Of a stretch of DNA of 64,000 bases, positions 36,002-48,316 are shown in pieces. Within the stretch, counting starts at the first letter, position 1, and each line of letters opens with the position of its first letter. A program made the position numbers and the translations under genes. Below the pieces are notes generated by a model. It made no database searches, was not told the origin of the DNA, and saw only the letters and a program-made list of their open reading frames with translations. The DNA lies in the NCBI RefSeq assembly GCF_018691265.1, contig NW_024881279.1, positions 8,771,243 to 8,835,242 on the forward strand. The letters are read 5' to 3'. This DNA is from Tyto alba. Lineage: Eukaryota > Chordata > Aves > Strigiformes > Tytonidae.

Positions 36002-37105
36002 GTTTTTATTTCCTCTGCTGTATTTTTCTTAGACTTTTAATGTGATATATGACTCTTACTGTTTCTTATCCATCAAAACACTATTAAAATACAACAACAA
36101 AACATTCTGCATTTATTCATGGCAGAAGGAGGGAAGAAGGTTACAGACCTATTGTTTCTTCATTTACTCAAAGCCAAAGGGGTTTTTATTCTCTGGATAC
36201 ATTTGGGTACCAGATGGCAGATTGATTTCAAAGTTGTCAAGCAGATTAACTGAAGTTAAGATCCTAAATCCATTTGGGGGCCTGATGACCCTGATTAGCA
36301 AAATTGTCAATGATCTCACCCAAAGTTGGGCATTTGATATTTGAGAAAATAAAACAGGCTTGTAAGTCCAAACGTTAACTCAGTTTTAAAACTTCATTCT
36401 GAAAAAGAAATGTTAGACTCTTCTGAAACAAAAGAGGAGACAAAATGATGGGTCCTCCACTGAAATGTTTTCCTCTGTTTTCTGTGACAAAGTCTTTTGA
36501 TCTGGATTCCTGGAATACCAAGTCTCTCCCTATTTGCCTTTTCTCTCTGAACTTCCTAGAGAAGATGATTGCTCCTACTAGGTGAACAGGGGTTGCCAAT
36601 ACCACTGGGTCCCAGTCTAAACCAGTTCATTCCCCTAGGCATGGCAGGAATATAAATAATGAATCATAGAAGTATGGGAAGGATGAAATGGTTTGTACAC
36701 TCAAAGTGCAGAAGTACAAACTACAAACTGCTTCCACCCATTACTTCCACAGCAATTAGCATTGCTGATCTTCCCCAAAATTCATTTGCAACTGAGTGAT
36801 CACAGTTGTTGAATAGTGCTGAATGCTTGAAATAGCATAAGGTATTGGGCTCAGGTGATAGAAATATGGTTATTAGAAGTGCCTAGAAAGCAAGGTAATT
36901 CCAGTTGGCTCTTTTGGCTGCCTTTCGTATAGCACAGTCATATCATGAAGTCAGATGGTGATGCTAACAGCATTCTGATGCAGTGCTGTCCTGCTGTCTA
37001 AGCCTGGCCTTAATGAAGCAGACTGTGTGATCAGAAAATACTGCCTAATGGTTGTTTTAATACCCACTTTTGCTGATAATAATTTATTGCTATGCACAGA
37101 GCTGG

Positions 37106-37113
37106 TATAAAAG
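37106..37113 (+). promoter_or_regulatory. TATA-box-like element
   Basis: TATAAAAG in the context GAGCTGGTATAAAAGAGGCC matches the TATA-box consensus and has G+C-richer flanks, as real TATA boxes often do. There is no coding region or recognised transcript downstream, so it may be fortuitous. Confidence 0.15.
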
Positions 37114-37375
37114 AGGCCACAGGGAACATTAGGCCTACATAGAAAGGGATCCTCTCGTTTTATGTGTTGATCTGATGCTCCAGAAGAGATAATACTGTTT
37201 TGTGTGCTTGGTTATTTTCAGTTATTTTTTCTATTTCTTCAGTAAAATTCCCCAGGATGTTGAAACGGAGTAGAAACAAATAGAAAAGAATTCAGGCTGA
37301 AGTCAATTTTTTCAAAGTGAATATAAGCATAGATATGTTCTGAGTAATCATTATTTCAGCACAGACTCTTTGACA

Positions 37376-37449
37376 AAAAACAAAAAAAAAACAAAAAAAA
37401 AACAAAAAAAAACCAAACCAAAACACCACCACCAAAAACAAAACCACCC
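37376..37449 (+). repeat. A-rich tract with an 11-bp CA10 period
   Basis: C residues at 37381, 37392 and 37403 are each followed by A10, A10 and A9, giving a regular 11-bp period. The right side decays into CCAAACCAAAACACCACCACC. The period is close to the helical repeat, but the likelier cause is duplication by slippage. Confidence 0.85.
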
Positions 37450-37719
37450 AAATAAAAGCTATTGAAATGGATTTGTGCTATAGAAAGGGTTTGTGGAGTG
37501 CATAGATTTGTGTATGTATGTGTGTTTGTGTTCTAGATCCAAAGTCCTTCGGTCTGGTTGGTTTACAAGAAGCAACACAGGGACTGAACAGCCTAATGAT
37601 GCTTTAAAATATTTGTTCTCTCCCCAAGCCTTACCTCAGCATGGCAATCTGTGAGGCTGAGTGAGACTTTGCTTCACCTTCGGTGGTAGAATTTGAGCTA
37701 TGTTGTTAGCTTAACCTCC

Positions 37720-38060
37720 AGGGCTTGCTTTTCTCTGGCAGTCATGCCACCTCAAGGCAATTCGGAAGGTACTGCAAAAGCCTGGCGAAGGCATCATTTC
37801 TCCCCCTTTTTGTAACTAAAACCAAGGCGAAGTGGTGAGGAATCTGTGAGAGTGGCTTTAACAAGCTGCGAACACGGCACAATGATCCAACATGAGCCAG
37901 AAATTAGTCAGGCTGAGTAGCAAAATGACACTTTCTTTTAAAAACACCACAAAAGCACACTGTAATTTTGTGTAATTACTGATCAATTGCCATTGATTTA
38001 TGCCTCTCATTTGCCATGGAAGGACCAACTAGAATTTAGCCTGAGCACCAAACAGCAACT
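37720..38060. promoter_or_regulatory. Candidate conserved non-coding element
   Basis: A repeat-free stretch with balanced composition and scattered CpG (TTCGGAAG, GGCGAAG, TGCGAACACGGC). It has homeodomain-like and SOX-like words (GTGTAATTACTGATCAATTGCCATTGATT). This is a good visual match to conserved enhancer texture, unproven. Confidence 0.25.
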
Positions 38061-39229
38061 GTATGCCTTTCTAATAGGGTGTACTAAAAAATTATACAAG
38101 ATGCACCTGGACTTCAGGATCATAGAGACTTCTGTCATGGGAAATTGTAATGTAAGGGCATGATGATTTTTGAAACTTGTTTTTCCTGAAAAGGAAAATC
38201 TTATCTCCAATGGGGCGCGTCTTGTCCTTTGCTAACACACTGACTCACATTTACCCTATTGCAAAGACAAGGGTCCAGATTAGTCGTACTTAGTTTTGGC
38301 CCTTAACTGAAGAGTCTCAGCTAAGACCCTAAGTATTGTGGGATCCTTCATTTACTAAAAATAGGGGAGATGTCTTCACTGGTAGTCTAATGCATTATGA
38401 ATGTAAATCTTTTCATTCTTGACTGCCAACTCAGGCACTGACTTTTTGAGTCAAATTTCTTGCTGCTTTTATGACTGGTAGTTGAATCAACACAACCAGG
38501 ACTGGTTTTTATGTAAGTCAAGGACATGTTGCAAGGACTAAGATGGGGATCCTGGTCAGTGTTAGCTCCTGCCCACCCCACCTCTGGTACCTGGGTCTGT
38601 GGGCTCCATTGCTGATCTGCTGCTGGAGCTCCAGCTCTAGCAGGACTGTGGGTCTGTACAGGGAAAATATCCATTCCCTGGCCAAAATAAAAGCTCTGTC
38701 TGGCACTGTTGTGGCCAAACGTGTCTACCGATGAGGGTATGAGTAATATGTTCAGAGCCTGACCTTTTAGTAGTTTTGTGGAATAATTTAAATCAATATT
38801 GCTGTGTGACAAATTATAATTTCTGTCGTCTAACACAATGTTCTGGGGGAAAATTTGCCTCTCTGAGGAGTATAAAATATGAAATAGAAACAACAAAAGC
38901 TTAGTTTTCCTTTCTGCTTGTTCCCTTGATGGTGAAAGGTGACCAAAACCTCAAGAGAGATAACAGTGTCATATTTAACACCCTACCCATATTTTCCAGT
39001 GCCACTGGGTTGTGTGGGTATCTGGATTGTGTGTACAGGCACTGGAGGTCTCTGTGTGACACTGCCTTCAAACAGTATTTGAAGAAAATGCTCGCATGCA
39101 CTTTTCCTCCCTTCCATCTGAGATAGAGTTTTTAATTGATTGTTATGAGGGCAGAATTTAAACAAACTGAAAAAGCCAGTAATTCCACAGTGCATGCTAT
39201 TGATTTATTGTTTCCCTTTTGAGCAGAAA
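38061..39229. other. Unique noncoding sequence with a G+C-richer islet
   Basis: A G+C-richer patch at 38540-38720 creates overlapping open frames on both strands, including a 169-codon minus-strand frame (38387-38896). The translations carry no recognised domain. Confidence 0.45.
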
Positions 39230-39510
39230 GTGGCAGGTTACAGGGAAGAGAAGTACTATGAGAGAAGGTAAAAGGATAAAAAAGTGTTAGAGAGAAAGGG
39301 GGAGAAATAAGATTAAGAAGAGCACCTATAGAAGAGAGAGAGACACTGCAGAGAATGGGGCTTGCAAGAAAAGGGCATCTCCAAGAATTCTTGGAAAAAA
39401 TGCATGATTAGGGTAAAAAAAGGAAAGGAAATGTCAATCTATGGACAGGGTAGGCAAGTCAAATAAGAGAAGGGGCAAAAAAAGAGTTAGAGAACAGGAG
39501 CTGAATCACT
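39230..39510 (+). repeat. Purine-rich strand-asymmetric tract
   Basis: About 280 bases whose plus strand is strongly enriched for A and G (GAGAGAAAGGGGGAGAAATAAG and AGAAGAGAGAGAGAC type words), interrupted by short mixed segments. Such tracts can form triplex or other non-B structures and are typical of decayed GA-rich satellites. Confidence 0.55.
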
Positions 39511-40920
39511 TTTTCTCAGTGCTGAAATCTTGAATCCTTCTCTGCTTAGCACCAGTTGGGTGCACTGGGCTGCTAAGCTGGACCAGTCACGGGTCCTACC
39601 AGTTTTCCTGATGAGTGTTCCTGGTAAGCCTTCTCCAGAGCTTGGAAAATTTAAATCTCTAAGGGCGACTAAAGAAACAAAGTGAGTAGCCAGGAATACT
39701 GTATGGTAAATGAATAGCTAGTTACAGTATAGGACAAATAGACTAATAAATAGAATGTCCTGAAAGATAAAAGTAACAGCCTATGGTACGTATTCAGACC
39801 TGTAGTCCAGGGTCTCATCTTTGGAAAAACAGCATTTATGGGATATTTTTACTAAAAGATGATGGAGGGCCAGGGTTAAGCCAAATGAACTTCCTTTCAA
39901 GGCATATCGGAAGTTAGAGAGGCGGGGAGTGATTCATCATTCAGAATTCTCAGAATAGATTTGCTAAATTTACAAATTCCATGTTAATTCTGATTCTCTT
40001 CCCCAGCCTTGACTGGCAACAGCTGTTTACTTTGTTCTACTTTACTCCTTGGCTTAATTATTTTCCCATCAAAACGTACCTGTTTGTGTACTGTGAGATC
40101 CTAAATTGGTTTGGAAGATGATGGCAGGAAGGGGATCAGCCTGTACAGTAATGAAGGAAAACAAGAGAATATTTTTTGTTTGATTCATTTTCCACTGCCC
40201 ATTTTCTTTAATTACTCTAGAAAAGATTGTTTGTAGGTATATTTCTGGAAAGAACAAAGTTTTAATGATTGCAGGATATTTGGGCAAAACAAACTTGTAT
40301 TTCTTTGAGAAGCTGGTTCTTTGCCCTCTTTCAAAGACAAAGCCACAGAGCACTGTGACCTCGTTGGTCAATCAAGCAAAACAAATTGAATTTGAAGTAA
40401 TTAATACTTGCCACAATGTGCTTGGGAATATGCTAACAACCCAGAACTATTTGCAAAGGATTAGTTCAGTTAATTAAACAGACAAAGATAAAACTAATCA
40501 GCTAAATTATTCCTTTTGTCCAGGTCTAATAATAAATATCAGTGACAGGTTTCTTTTCGCTGTTACACTGCTGATTCCTTCATTGATGAGTCTTCCCTCT
40601 TCAAGCAGGCAAACAGAAGGATAAAATGTAGCATTCTCACAGTAATTTTATTGTTTTTTGATTTGGAAGTTGGGATACCATCTCCTGCTTTGAACTTCTA
40701 TGTTTTAGAAGGAATGAGAATTAACTAGTGCCAAATGATTGGAGATCTAGTAACCAGAACTGGGGCTGCCCAAACTCTAGAGAAGGGGAGATGCATAAAG
40801 ATCACCAAAAAAAAAAAAAAAAAAAAAAAAGGTGGGGGAGGGTGAACTGTTTCATATATTTGATTGGACTAGGACAAATTACCATGGAATAAAAAAACAT
40901 TGAGAAGTTCTAAAAAAAAA
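39511..40920. other. Unique noncoding sequence
   Basis: Contains an A24 run (40807-40830) followed by GGTGGGGGAGGGTG. No gene is seen. Confidence 0.5.
40807..40830 (+). repeat. Poly(A) tract, 24 bases
   Basis: An uninterrupted A24 run between ATCACC and GGTGGGGGAGG. No retroposon body is recognised upstream. Confidence 0.9.
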
Positions 40921-41005
40921 TAGTCTAACTGGAAGGTTAATTAAACCTGGAGGGGATCATCTGTAGTCTCCACCCTTGGAGTTTTTTAAGAGCAGCCTAA
41001 GCATG
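40921..41005 (+). mobile_element. Probable short CR1 fragment
   Basis: The words GTAGTCTCCACCCTTGGAG and TTTTTTAAGAGCAGCCTAAG match the CR1 3' region that normally reads 'tctccatccttggaggtttttaagagcagcctgga'. Sequence on either side is too decayed to follow, and the terminal repeats are missing. Confidence 0.6.
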
Positions 41006-42235
41006 AATTTAAGTCTAATATACTCTACCTTGGGACATGAGGTATAGGTAACATGATCTTTATCCATGTTACTGTCTTGTCTGTGATTCAGATATAAGTT
41101 GTGTGGGAAAGTAAAAATTTAAACAGTGAGAATATTCATTTTCACCCATAATATCTAAGGATTGAAAGTCATCTGAGCATCACCTACTTAAAATTTGTAT
41201 GAACAAAATGGGAGTGTTTGGGGGAGTGGAGGAGGTAGCTACACTGCTTTGTACACATACTTTGAATAGAGCTTTCACTGGCTTAGTAAGATTACATATT
41301 TTCTTTAATAAACCAAGTTTAGCTGTCTCAAAATCCCCCTATGTTAATACATTTTACCTGTAATGAGAGAAAGAGGCAAGTGGAGAGAGAGATGGAATAA
41401 GTTGATTCCTGTACCAGGAACTGCAATAATCCATGACCGGGAAAGCAAACCCACAGGGTTTTGGGTGGTGAGGTCTGCCATGCTTTCCCTCACTATGGAT
41501 TACAGGCTACTTCACCAGTGGCTTTGAAAGGTTGCTGTCAGTCATGCCATGGCTCAGCTCCATTCACTGAGTGCTTCTGATGTAACACTTTTTTCAAGTG
41601 ACTTTTCCCTTCTGCATCATCCTTCCCGTTTGGCTGTGCCCATCATGACCTATTTGGTTATTTTGAGGAGCCTCTCCCTTACCTAGGAGCCTCTTTTGTT
41701 ACAGATGTACATACAGTTTCTCAGTGGTGTTTGAGGGTGTCTCAGGAGCCATTCTTGCTTAGGCTGCAAGACAGTGACACAAAGCTGAACAGTACTATAA
41801 TGTACCCAAGACAAGTTTTTGAGACACCATGTTATCACAACCAGAACTGACTCCAGAGACCATTATATGCATTTATTATACAGTACTAAAGTATGAAAGA
41901 CTCAATTAAAGTTTATTTGATATAAAATTAACACTCCTTTCTTCCTCTCCACTGTGCTGATTACGTTAAAACAGAACAATGAGGCAGCTGCAGTGGAACT
42001 GTATCAGAGAAATTTCTGTCAGCATTTACTATAGGCGAAATTATAAGGCTAGGTTTTCTCAGCCAGTTCAGTGAGCCAACTGGCTGCACATGTTGCAAAT
42101 GCTTTTTTATACTATCATGAACTGCAAAAAGAATACATTGAAATTTTTATCCTTTTTGAAAAGTAAGAGAATGGTGTAAACACAGGAAAAATTACCATAT
42201 TCAGCTCTTGCATTGTGCCTCTCCTCCACAGCTTT
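41006..42235. other. Unique noncoding sequence
   Basis: No gene or recognised element. A G+C-richer part at about 41400-41700 is not recognised. Confidence 0.5.
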
Positions 42236-42320
42236 CCAGGGCTCTGATCCAGCGAAGCCCTTCAGTGCTTTTACAACTTTGAGCACCTACGCAGTCCCTT
42301 TGAAGTTACCATGACTCTCT
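42236..42320. repeat. Probable sauropsid palindromic interspersed repeat fragment
   Basis: The words GGGCTCTGATCCAGCGAAGC, CTTCAGTGCTTTTACAACTT, TGAGCACCTACGCAGTCCCT and TTGAAGTTACCATGACTC follow an abundant old element that I remember from turtle, crocodile and bird genomes ('gatccagcaaagcacttaagc...cccattgaagtcaatgggact'). The element is palindromic, so orientation is not assigned. I cannot give its database name with confidence. Confidence 0.5.
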
Positions 42321-43290
42321 TTTAAGAACTTCAGTTAAACACATCTTGCTTGAACTTTACTTTGATTTGAATGTTGGAATTTTCCAAAGGAAAATACCGT
42401 GTTGTGTTTTACAATTAATTCATGTGATTTTCGTATATAGGGAAAACTGAATGGGAATGATCACCTTTGAAAAACAGTCAATGAAAATTTATCACAGGGA
42501 CTGCATTTCTTTTACCTTTTTTTTTTTTTTTTTACAGTAGAATAAAACTTCTCAAGAATGTGTTACTTTTCTTCAGAGTCCATTAATGTAATTTCTCTAG
42601 AAGCTTTTTGGATCTACTTATATTAGATTTTATACACTTCTATTCCATGAGAGTGAAAAAATAATGTTTCAAATGACAAGTCTATTGAAGCCTTATTTTT
42701 TTTATCATCAGGATTTTTTTGAAAAAAAACATATTTCGATCTATTTTTTTCCTTTAGTATGGAGTTGGAATAAGAATTGTAATTTGGCAATGTAAATTTG
42801 CATAGAAATATGCTGCCTAAGAACCCATTTATTGCACCAGTTACACTTCAAGCAGATATGAAATGGCCCAAAGGTAAAGCAGAGTTGATGGCAGAATAAG
42901 AATGTGCATGTAACTTTCCACGGGCTTCAGTTTGTTGAATTTGTGATTATTTCAATTTGTCTCCAGATGAATATTAACTTTTTTACTGGATGTTTACTTC
43001 TGGCTCACTTGTACTGAAATAAGAAAAGTGGGTGCTCTGATTAATGTTTGGTTTAATTTAACAGCAGTCTTTCTATTCCTTGCTGAAATAAAACTTTATT
43101 GTTTTTTTTAAGGGTGATTTGTTTTTTCTGTTTTCCAGTGAGTCAGAAGGGATTTTCCTACACCAAAAGCAATCACACATTGTAGGTAGCTACTGTAATT
43201 TTTCTTCCTTTGCTATAGTGGACATGTACTACTTTCCTTATGTTCAGATTCATTGAACATGATGTCAACAGAACCGAGTTCTATTCCCAG
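42321..43290. other. Unique A+T-rich noncoding sequence
   Basis: Includes a T17 run (42517-42533). The stretch around 42825-42890 (ATTGCACCAGTTACAC...) faintly recalls another old sauropsid repeat but is too diverged to call. Confidence 0.5.
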
Positions 43291-43330
43291 TTTTGTTTTG
43301 TTTTGTTTTGTTTTGTTTTGTTTTGTTTTG
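43291..43330 (+). repeat. (TTTTG)8 microsatellite
   Basis: Eight perfect TTTTG pentamers, followed by TTTTC, in the context CTATTCCCAG...CTATTTTCC. A perfect array of this length is likely to vary in copy number between individuals. Confidence 0.97.
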
Positions 43331-46300
43331 TTTTCTATTTTCCATCCATATTGCTTCCTGACTTACATCTGAGAAATCTAATTCACTCTGAATTTTATTC
43401 AAGGTATGGAAAAATGAAAGTGAGTTAGGGTTTCATAAGAGAGAACAGCAAAATGTACTTCTTCCTAAACTCACAGACCTTGTTTCTAACCTACTAAAAT
43501 ACATTGAAAACCATGTGTGTTCTCAGCTGGCTTGCTCAGCTTGTGCTTTCTAGGCAAAGATGACTTTTTCTGGAGTGGAGACAAGAGGGATATTAAAAAA
43601 AAAAAAAGAGACTTTTTGAGATTTTTTTTTTCCTCTCATGATGTAATATTTTTTCTCTCTTACGATGTAGAGAAACTTTGAGACATGGGCTTAAATGTTG
43701 AAGCTAGTTTAATGTTGATTCCATGCATCTTGCAGCTTCCAGTCAAGTCAGATATTGCATGTCTTCAGTAAAGTCTTGTTATCCTTACTCTTCTGAAGAG
43801 TCAACAGGCTATAAAATTGAACTTTTAAGCTGAAAATGAAGGTGAAATGTCATATATCACTAGGGTTAATTGGACAATAACTACTTTTCTGATTTCTTAC
43901 TCTCTGTCAATGACAAATGAAAAACAAAAAGAAACCAAAATAGCTTATGTTTCTATATTGCAGACAATAATGACCATTACATGGGTTGTTATAGTCATAA
44001 TAGGCTTGTGGTATTTTTCAGCTGAAATAGTTTAATGTTATTTTTTATTACTGACTAGTGGTGTTTGCTGCTTTAGAAATTAGCTCTGTAATTTTAAATA
44101 TCTTTTTCTCCTATGTATTATGGTCATATAAATAGGGTAATATTTTTCTCCCATTGCTTTTGTTTGGTTTTCTGACTCCTTACGTATTGATTTGTCTCAG
44201 TGCTTTGTGAAATTGATTACATTTGTTTCTTTAGAAATGAGGCTTCTGGAATTCTGCATTATATTTACCACTCAAGAAAAAAATGACAACAAAGAAATGG
44301 CTTTCTCTTAGAAATGAAACAAAAGCTTCATTCGGATGAGAGTTAATTTAATGAAAGTATTTAATCTTCCCCTCATTCCTATCCTGAAGCAAGAAGTTAT
44401 GGCACTTCTTTATTTTAAGATCTCCTCGCCATGTTTATTCTGAGTCATTCTCAGTTTACTGTCAGAAATGAATTTTTATTCTTTCAGGCCTGCTGAGATT
44501 ATCCTGCTCTGTGACAAGGAGCTTTAGTCCTTCTTCTGGCTTGAGTACCATCATCAGACTGAACTAAAGGGCTTGTTACAGTATATTCACTTAAATTTAG
44601 TACTGCTTGTCACAGGAATTCCTCCTCCTTTTTGCATGAAATGAAGGGGAAGATGGCAATTTCTTTTGTGACAGGTTCACTTTGTGCCGGATTTGATCCA
44701 GACGATTTTGCTCATCCCTATCCTGACCCATCAAGGAGTGGTGAGCCCAACCCCTGTGCCCAGCCCACAGACGGTTTTAATGCAACATCACTGTTAGCAA
44801 ACAAACCTCTTCCTACCAGCTCGGTAAAAAGACATGGGTCTGTGGGTCACACTTAGAAAAACTACAGCTGGGTAGCTCTGTCTGTGTTTATGCCAGTCTG
44901 CCTGCTGAAAATCTTAATTCCGAGGAGGATTGGGGCTGTCGGACTGGCACCCTGCCTGCTGCTGGGGTGAGCTCTGTGTGATCAGATCAAGACAGGGAAA
45001 AGCAAACCAGCTTGGATCAGCACTCTGCATTGGTGGTGAGGGATTTTCTGAAGTGGAACAGACTCTACTGTTTGCAGAGGAGGCAGATAAAGCTCAGTGT
45101 TATAGGTTGTCTAATGTCAGCCTTGTGCCTTTTTGGAGAAAAACAGACCCATCCTCAATTCACTTGTGAGCTGTAGCATATTGCAGACAAGCAGGTGCCT
45201 AAGCGTAACGATGAGGCAAGGCAGCTGCAGCCCAACTGTGTGGAAGCCTTTCACAAGTATAGGGACTGGGGTGTGGATTTTTTTTTGTCCTACAGCCTAG
45301 AACTTTTTGTCAGAAAGGTCTCCTTATGGCTTTTTCTGTTTATGTTCTGTGTCTGGGGCATCTGCAATAGCAGAGGATACTATAGAAAGCTCATGTTTTG
45401 TACAGATATCACTCTTAGATCCAGAAAAGCTAGTTACCATCCAGATGTAACCATGCAATGCACGCAGCAGCCCTAATATACAAGGATTTCTGCCCTTGTT
45501 CTAAATCTTCATCTTTACATACATGTGGTGGTGAGCATTAAAGTAGACCTCAGGTTCTGGAAATCCATGACAGCTGGACACATTTATTTCCTGACTGTTG
45601 ATCTCCCACCTTGGACCAAGCTTGGACCCCTGCTAGCAGGTTTAGTTTCTCATGTGGCTCTCCCCTGTGTGTACCAGCTCCGGGTGTTGATGAATATAGA
45701 GCACCGTGAGGAGCTTTAAAAATAAATAGTTTTGTAGCTATGCATTACAGTTCAATTTAGTATCCAAATTGCTGCCATGGAAAAATACAAGATAAAATAT
45801 GTTTCATGGAAAGGTTCTGCAGCTTCATATCATATGCCATGATTTTTTTCCCCCAGTATAACCATATTAAGCCCTTTAAATACTGTGAGAGGGAGTGGGG
45901 AGAGATGGGAATGAGAGAGAGAAGAAACACTTGCTCCCTGTGTTAGCTATGTGTTCAGATACCTGAAGGTTGAAGTGGAAACTAAATCACCCCTCAATGT
46001 AAAATGTATCTTATAGTGAAATTAAGAAATTCCACAAAAGAAAAATGACCACAACTCAGGCTATTCTTTCTCTTTCTCCCACTTCCTGCCATGTTTTTAT
46101 AGCTATTATTGAACAAAATCTGTGTCACAACAGATTAATCTCTTGAATGATGCTCCCTAGAGTAGGAAAAAGCCTTGGGTCCTACGTGAGTGAGATTGAC
46201 AAGGTGTTACAACAACCTGCTCATGGGTGGCCTCTGGGAGAGGATCGGAAACGGGGGCTGGTTTGAAATCACTTCATCCCAGAGGGCACCTTTCCAGGGA

Positions 46301-47404
46301 ATCCCTGAAAGAAGCAAGAGGCTTGAGATGAGAGACCACTTCTGTGTGGTGTGGTCAGTCTCAGAGGGCTCAGCCACCCCTCTGCAATGGGACAGAGGTC
46401 AGGAGGCCAAGGGAGAGAAGATGCATCGAGCATCATCATGGTGAAAGGGTGCTAGTTGGCATGTCTTGATACCTCAGTCTGGAGAGCTGCTAATAAAGTA
46501 TCTACTATGCAGGCCAGCATAACAACAAAGGCAAGAACTAAATGGAGAAGTCTTGCGAACTGATCTGCTTGTGTCAGAGACTCATAATACATGGTTGTCT
46601 GGGCAGGGGTCATCTGTTAATTCTTGGTGAAAGTCCATCTGCTGGACTGCATTTCATCTAGGGATGGGATCCAGAAATAGTGTTAAACAGGTTGAAATAT
46701 CTTAACCCTTTCCTTCTGCTCCATTGCTTAGACTCAGACTCCAATTACAGGCTCAGTGTGTTGGGGAATCATAGACCTTGTCAACTAGTCATTGTTGCTG
46801 AAGGCTGCTTGTCATTAATGTTTGGTGTACTCACTTTGCAGTACTTGTGTTTGCCACCATGGCCTGTTTCAGATAATAAATAAAATCCCCAAAACACCTG
46901 GTTGAAGGAAATACTAACCTATCTGTATGGAGAATTTTTGTAACCTTCTGTCCTTATGTGAAAATCATGCCATTTGGAGTATTAAAAAAATGAAGGCAAC
47001 CTCTTGATGTCAAGCAATTAAATTACTTTTGTTGGTGCTTCAGGATCTTTTAAAATCTGTATTAACAAATATAAACAGGTCACCAGGGAATTTTTTTCAG
47101 TACAGTGTTATTGACAGGAGAGTCCAGAAAGCATATCCTCTCAAACCATTACTATCTCAAGATGTAAATCCTTAATGATACCATATGTCATTTAGACAGC
47201 TATAATAGTTCTGTTGTCCCAATGAAAACATGCTCTGAACATAAGTTGCTGCACTCTTCACTGCATACTTAATCAGATTTTCAGTCAATGTATTGTGAAC
47301 TAGATTTTAAAGCTCCGAAAACTGCAGTTTATAGCAAATTATAATGTTTGACAGGGTGAAAACACACTCCTCTTCAAGTCACTGTCTTCAGATGAACTAC
47401 ACCT
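43331..47404. other. Noncoding sequence with one exon-like segment
   Basis: About 4 kb without a supported gene. An exon-like segment at 44675-44740 is described in the findings. G+C-richer stretches at 44690-45260 and 46180-46440 give short open frames without recognised domains. Confidence 0.45.
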
Positions 47405-47572
47405 TCAGAATATCCTTATGAAGTAGGAAAAATGCATAAATGCTGTTTTGTAGATGAGGAAATGTGGTTTCAGACAGCGTAAATGACTTTCTCAAGGTTG
47501 TGGCAGATTTCCTCCTATTTGCTCCTCTCCCTGGATCTAGGTCACAGTAACATAATCATACTATACCACCTT
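47405..47572 (-). mobile_element. MIR-type SINE, nearly full length
   Basis: This reads as the reverse complement of the tRNA-derived MIR family. In plus-strand order the words are AATATCCTTATGAAGTAGG (tail side), TGTTTTGTAGATGAGGAAAT (core 'cagatgaggaaactg'), GTAAATGACTTTCTCAAGGT (core 'gtaagtaacttgcccaaggtc'), TGGCAG, and ATCATACTATACCACCTT (tRNA-related end 'ccactatactatactgcc'). MIRs were active in early amniotes and survive at low copy in birds. The copy is heavily mutated and inert. Confidence 0.75.
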
Positions 47573-48316
47573 TTCCCTGCTGTAGCTTGATGATAGTGGG
47601 AGTGTTGCTGGTGGAACCTCCTACTTTGTCTTCAGATAGGAGCCAGAGGCTTAGCCTCAGCCTCATATTTTGTGCCTCCTTTAAGAGAGAGAAGATCATT
47701 GGAATAACCTTAGAGTAGATCTGTCCAGTGTAGTATTCACGAAACAGGGGTGTAGTTAACAAAGACAAAAAGCATGGTTACTTCTAAACTCTCTCTTCTT
47801 CTTCTTCTCCCTTCTGTGTTGTGTCAAGAGCCACTAGCTCCATTGAGGCTGATGGCCCTGTTTCTGAGGGACAGAGCACTGGGAGTGTGCTGGTGAGTGG
47901 CTCATTCACAATTTCATTTGGCACCTGCATTGCCCACCAGCATGGATCACCTAAACATGCAACACATTTGCAATCTGCCTGACTCACTTGTTTGATCTTG
48001 TGGTCGCAGTATGTTTTGTTCCCCTATGTGAAGTCAGTGCTCCAGAAGACCTTCCTCCAAGGTTGCTTCTCTCTCTATAAGTACATACTTAAACAGGTCC
48101 CTCAGCACCATTATGTGAGGGATTTCAATGGTTTCATTGTGGAAGAAGAAATTACAACCACAGTAAAATGAATTTTATATTCTCAATCCTTATGTAGCTT
48201 TACTGGGGGAGAGTGAAAGGGGTTGTGCACCATCCTCATTTCCTTCTGTCTCCAAAATAATATCTATCTTCCTTTATCTTGTGTCATTCTGGTTAATCTT
48301 CTCTCTTATCACACAT
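47573..48316. other. Unique noncoding sequence
   Basis: No gene or known element is recognised. A minus-strand Glu-rich tail in one short frame comes from a CTTCTTCTTCT run near 47794-47805. Confidence 0.5.

Larger units (their letters stand above)
35481..37370. other. Unique noncoding sequence
   Basis: Contains an A20 run (35982-36001) and a TATA-like element at 37106. A 100-codon plus-strand frame at 36042-36344 has no recognisable domain. Confidence 0.5.

Noticed and set aside
38387..38896. 169-codon minus-strand open frame
   Set aside because: It has no recognised domain, depends on a G+C-richer islet for its central part, and shows no splice or promoter context.
42825..42890. Faint resemblance to a second old sauropsid repeat
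   Set aside because: Too few matching words to separate from chance.
43847..44035. Short plus-strand frame ending in a hydrophobic segment
   Set aside because: It is only 62 codons, hydrophobicity is expected from T-rich sequence, and there is no context of a gene.
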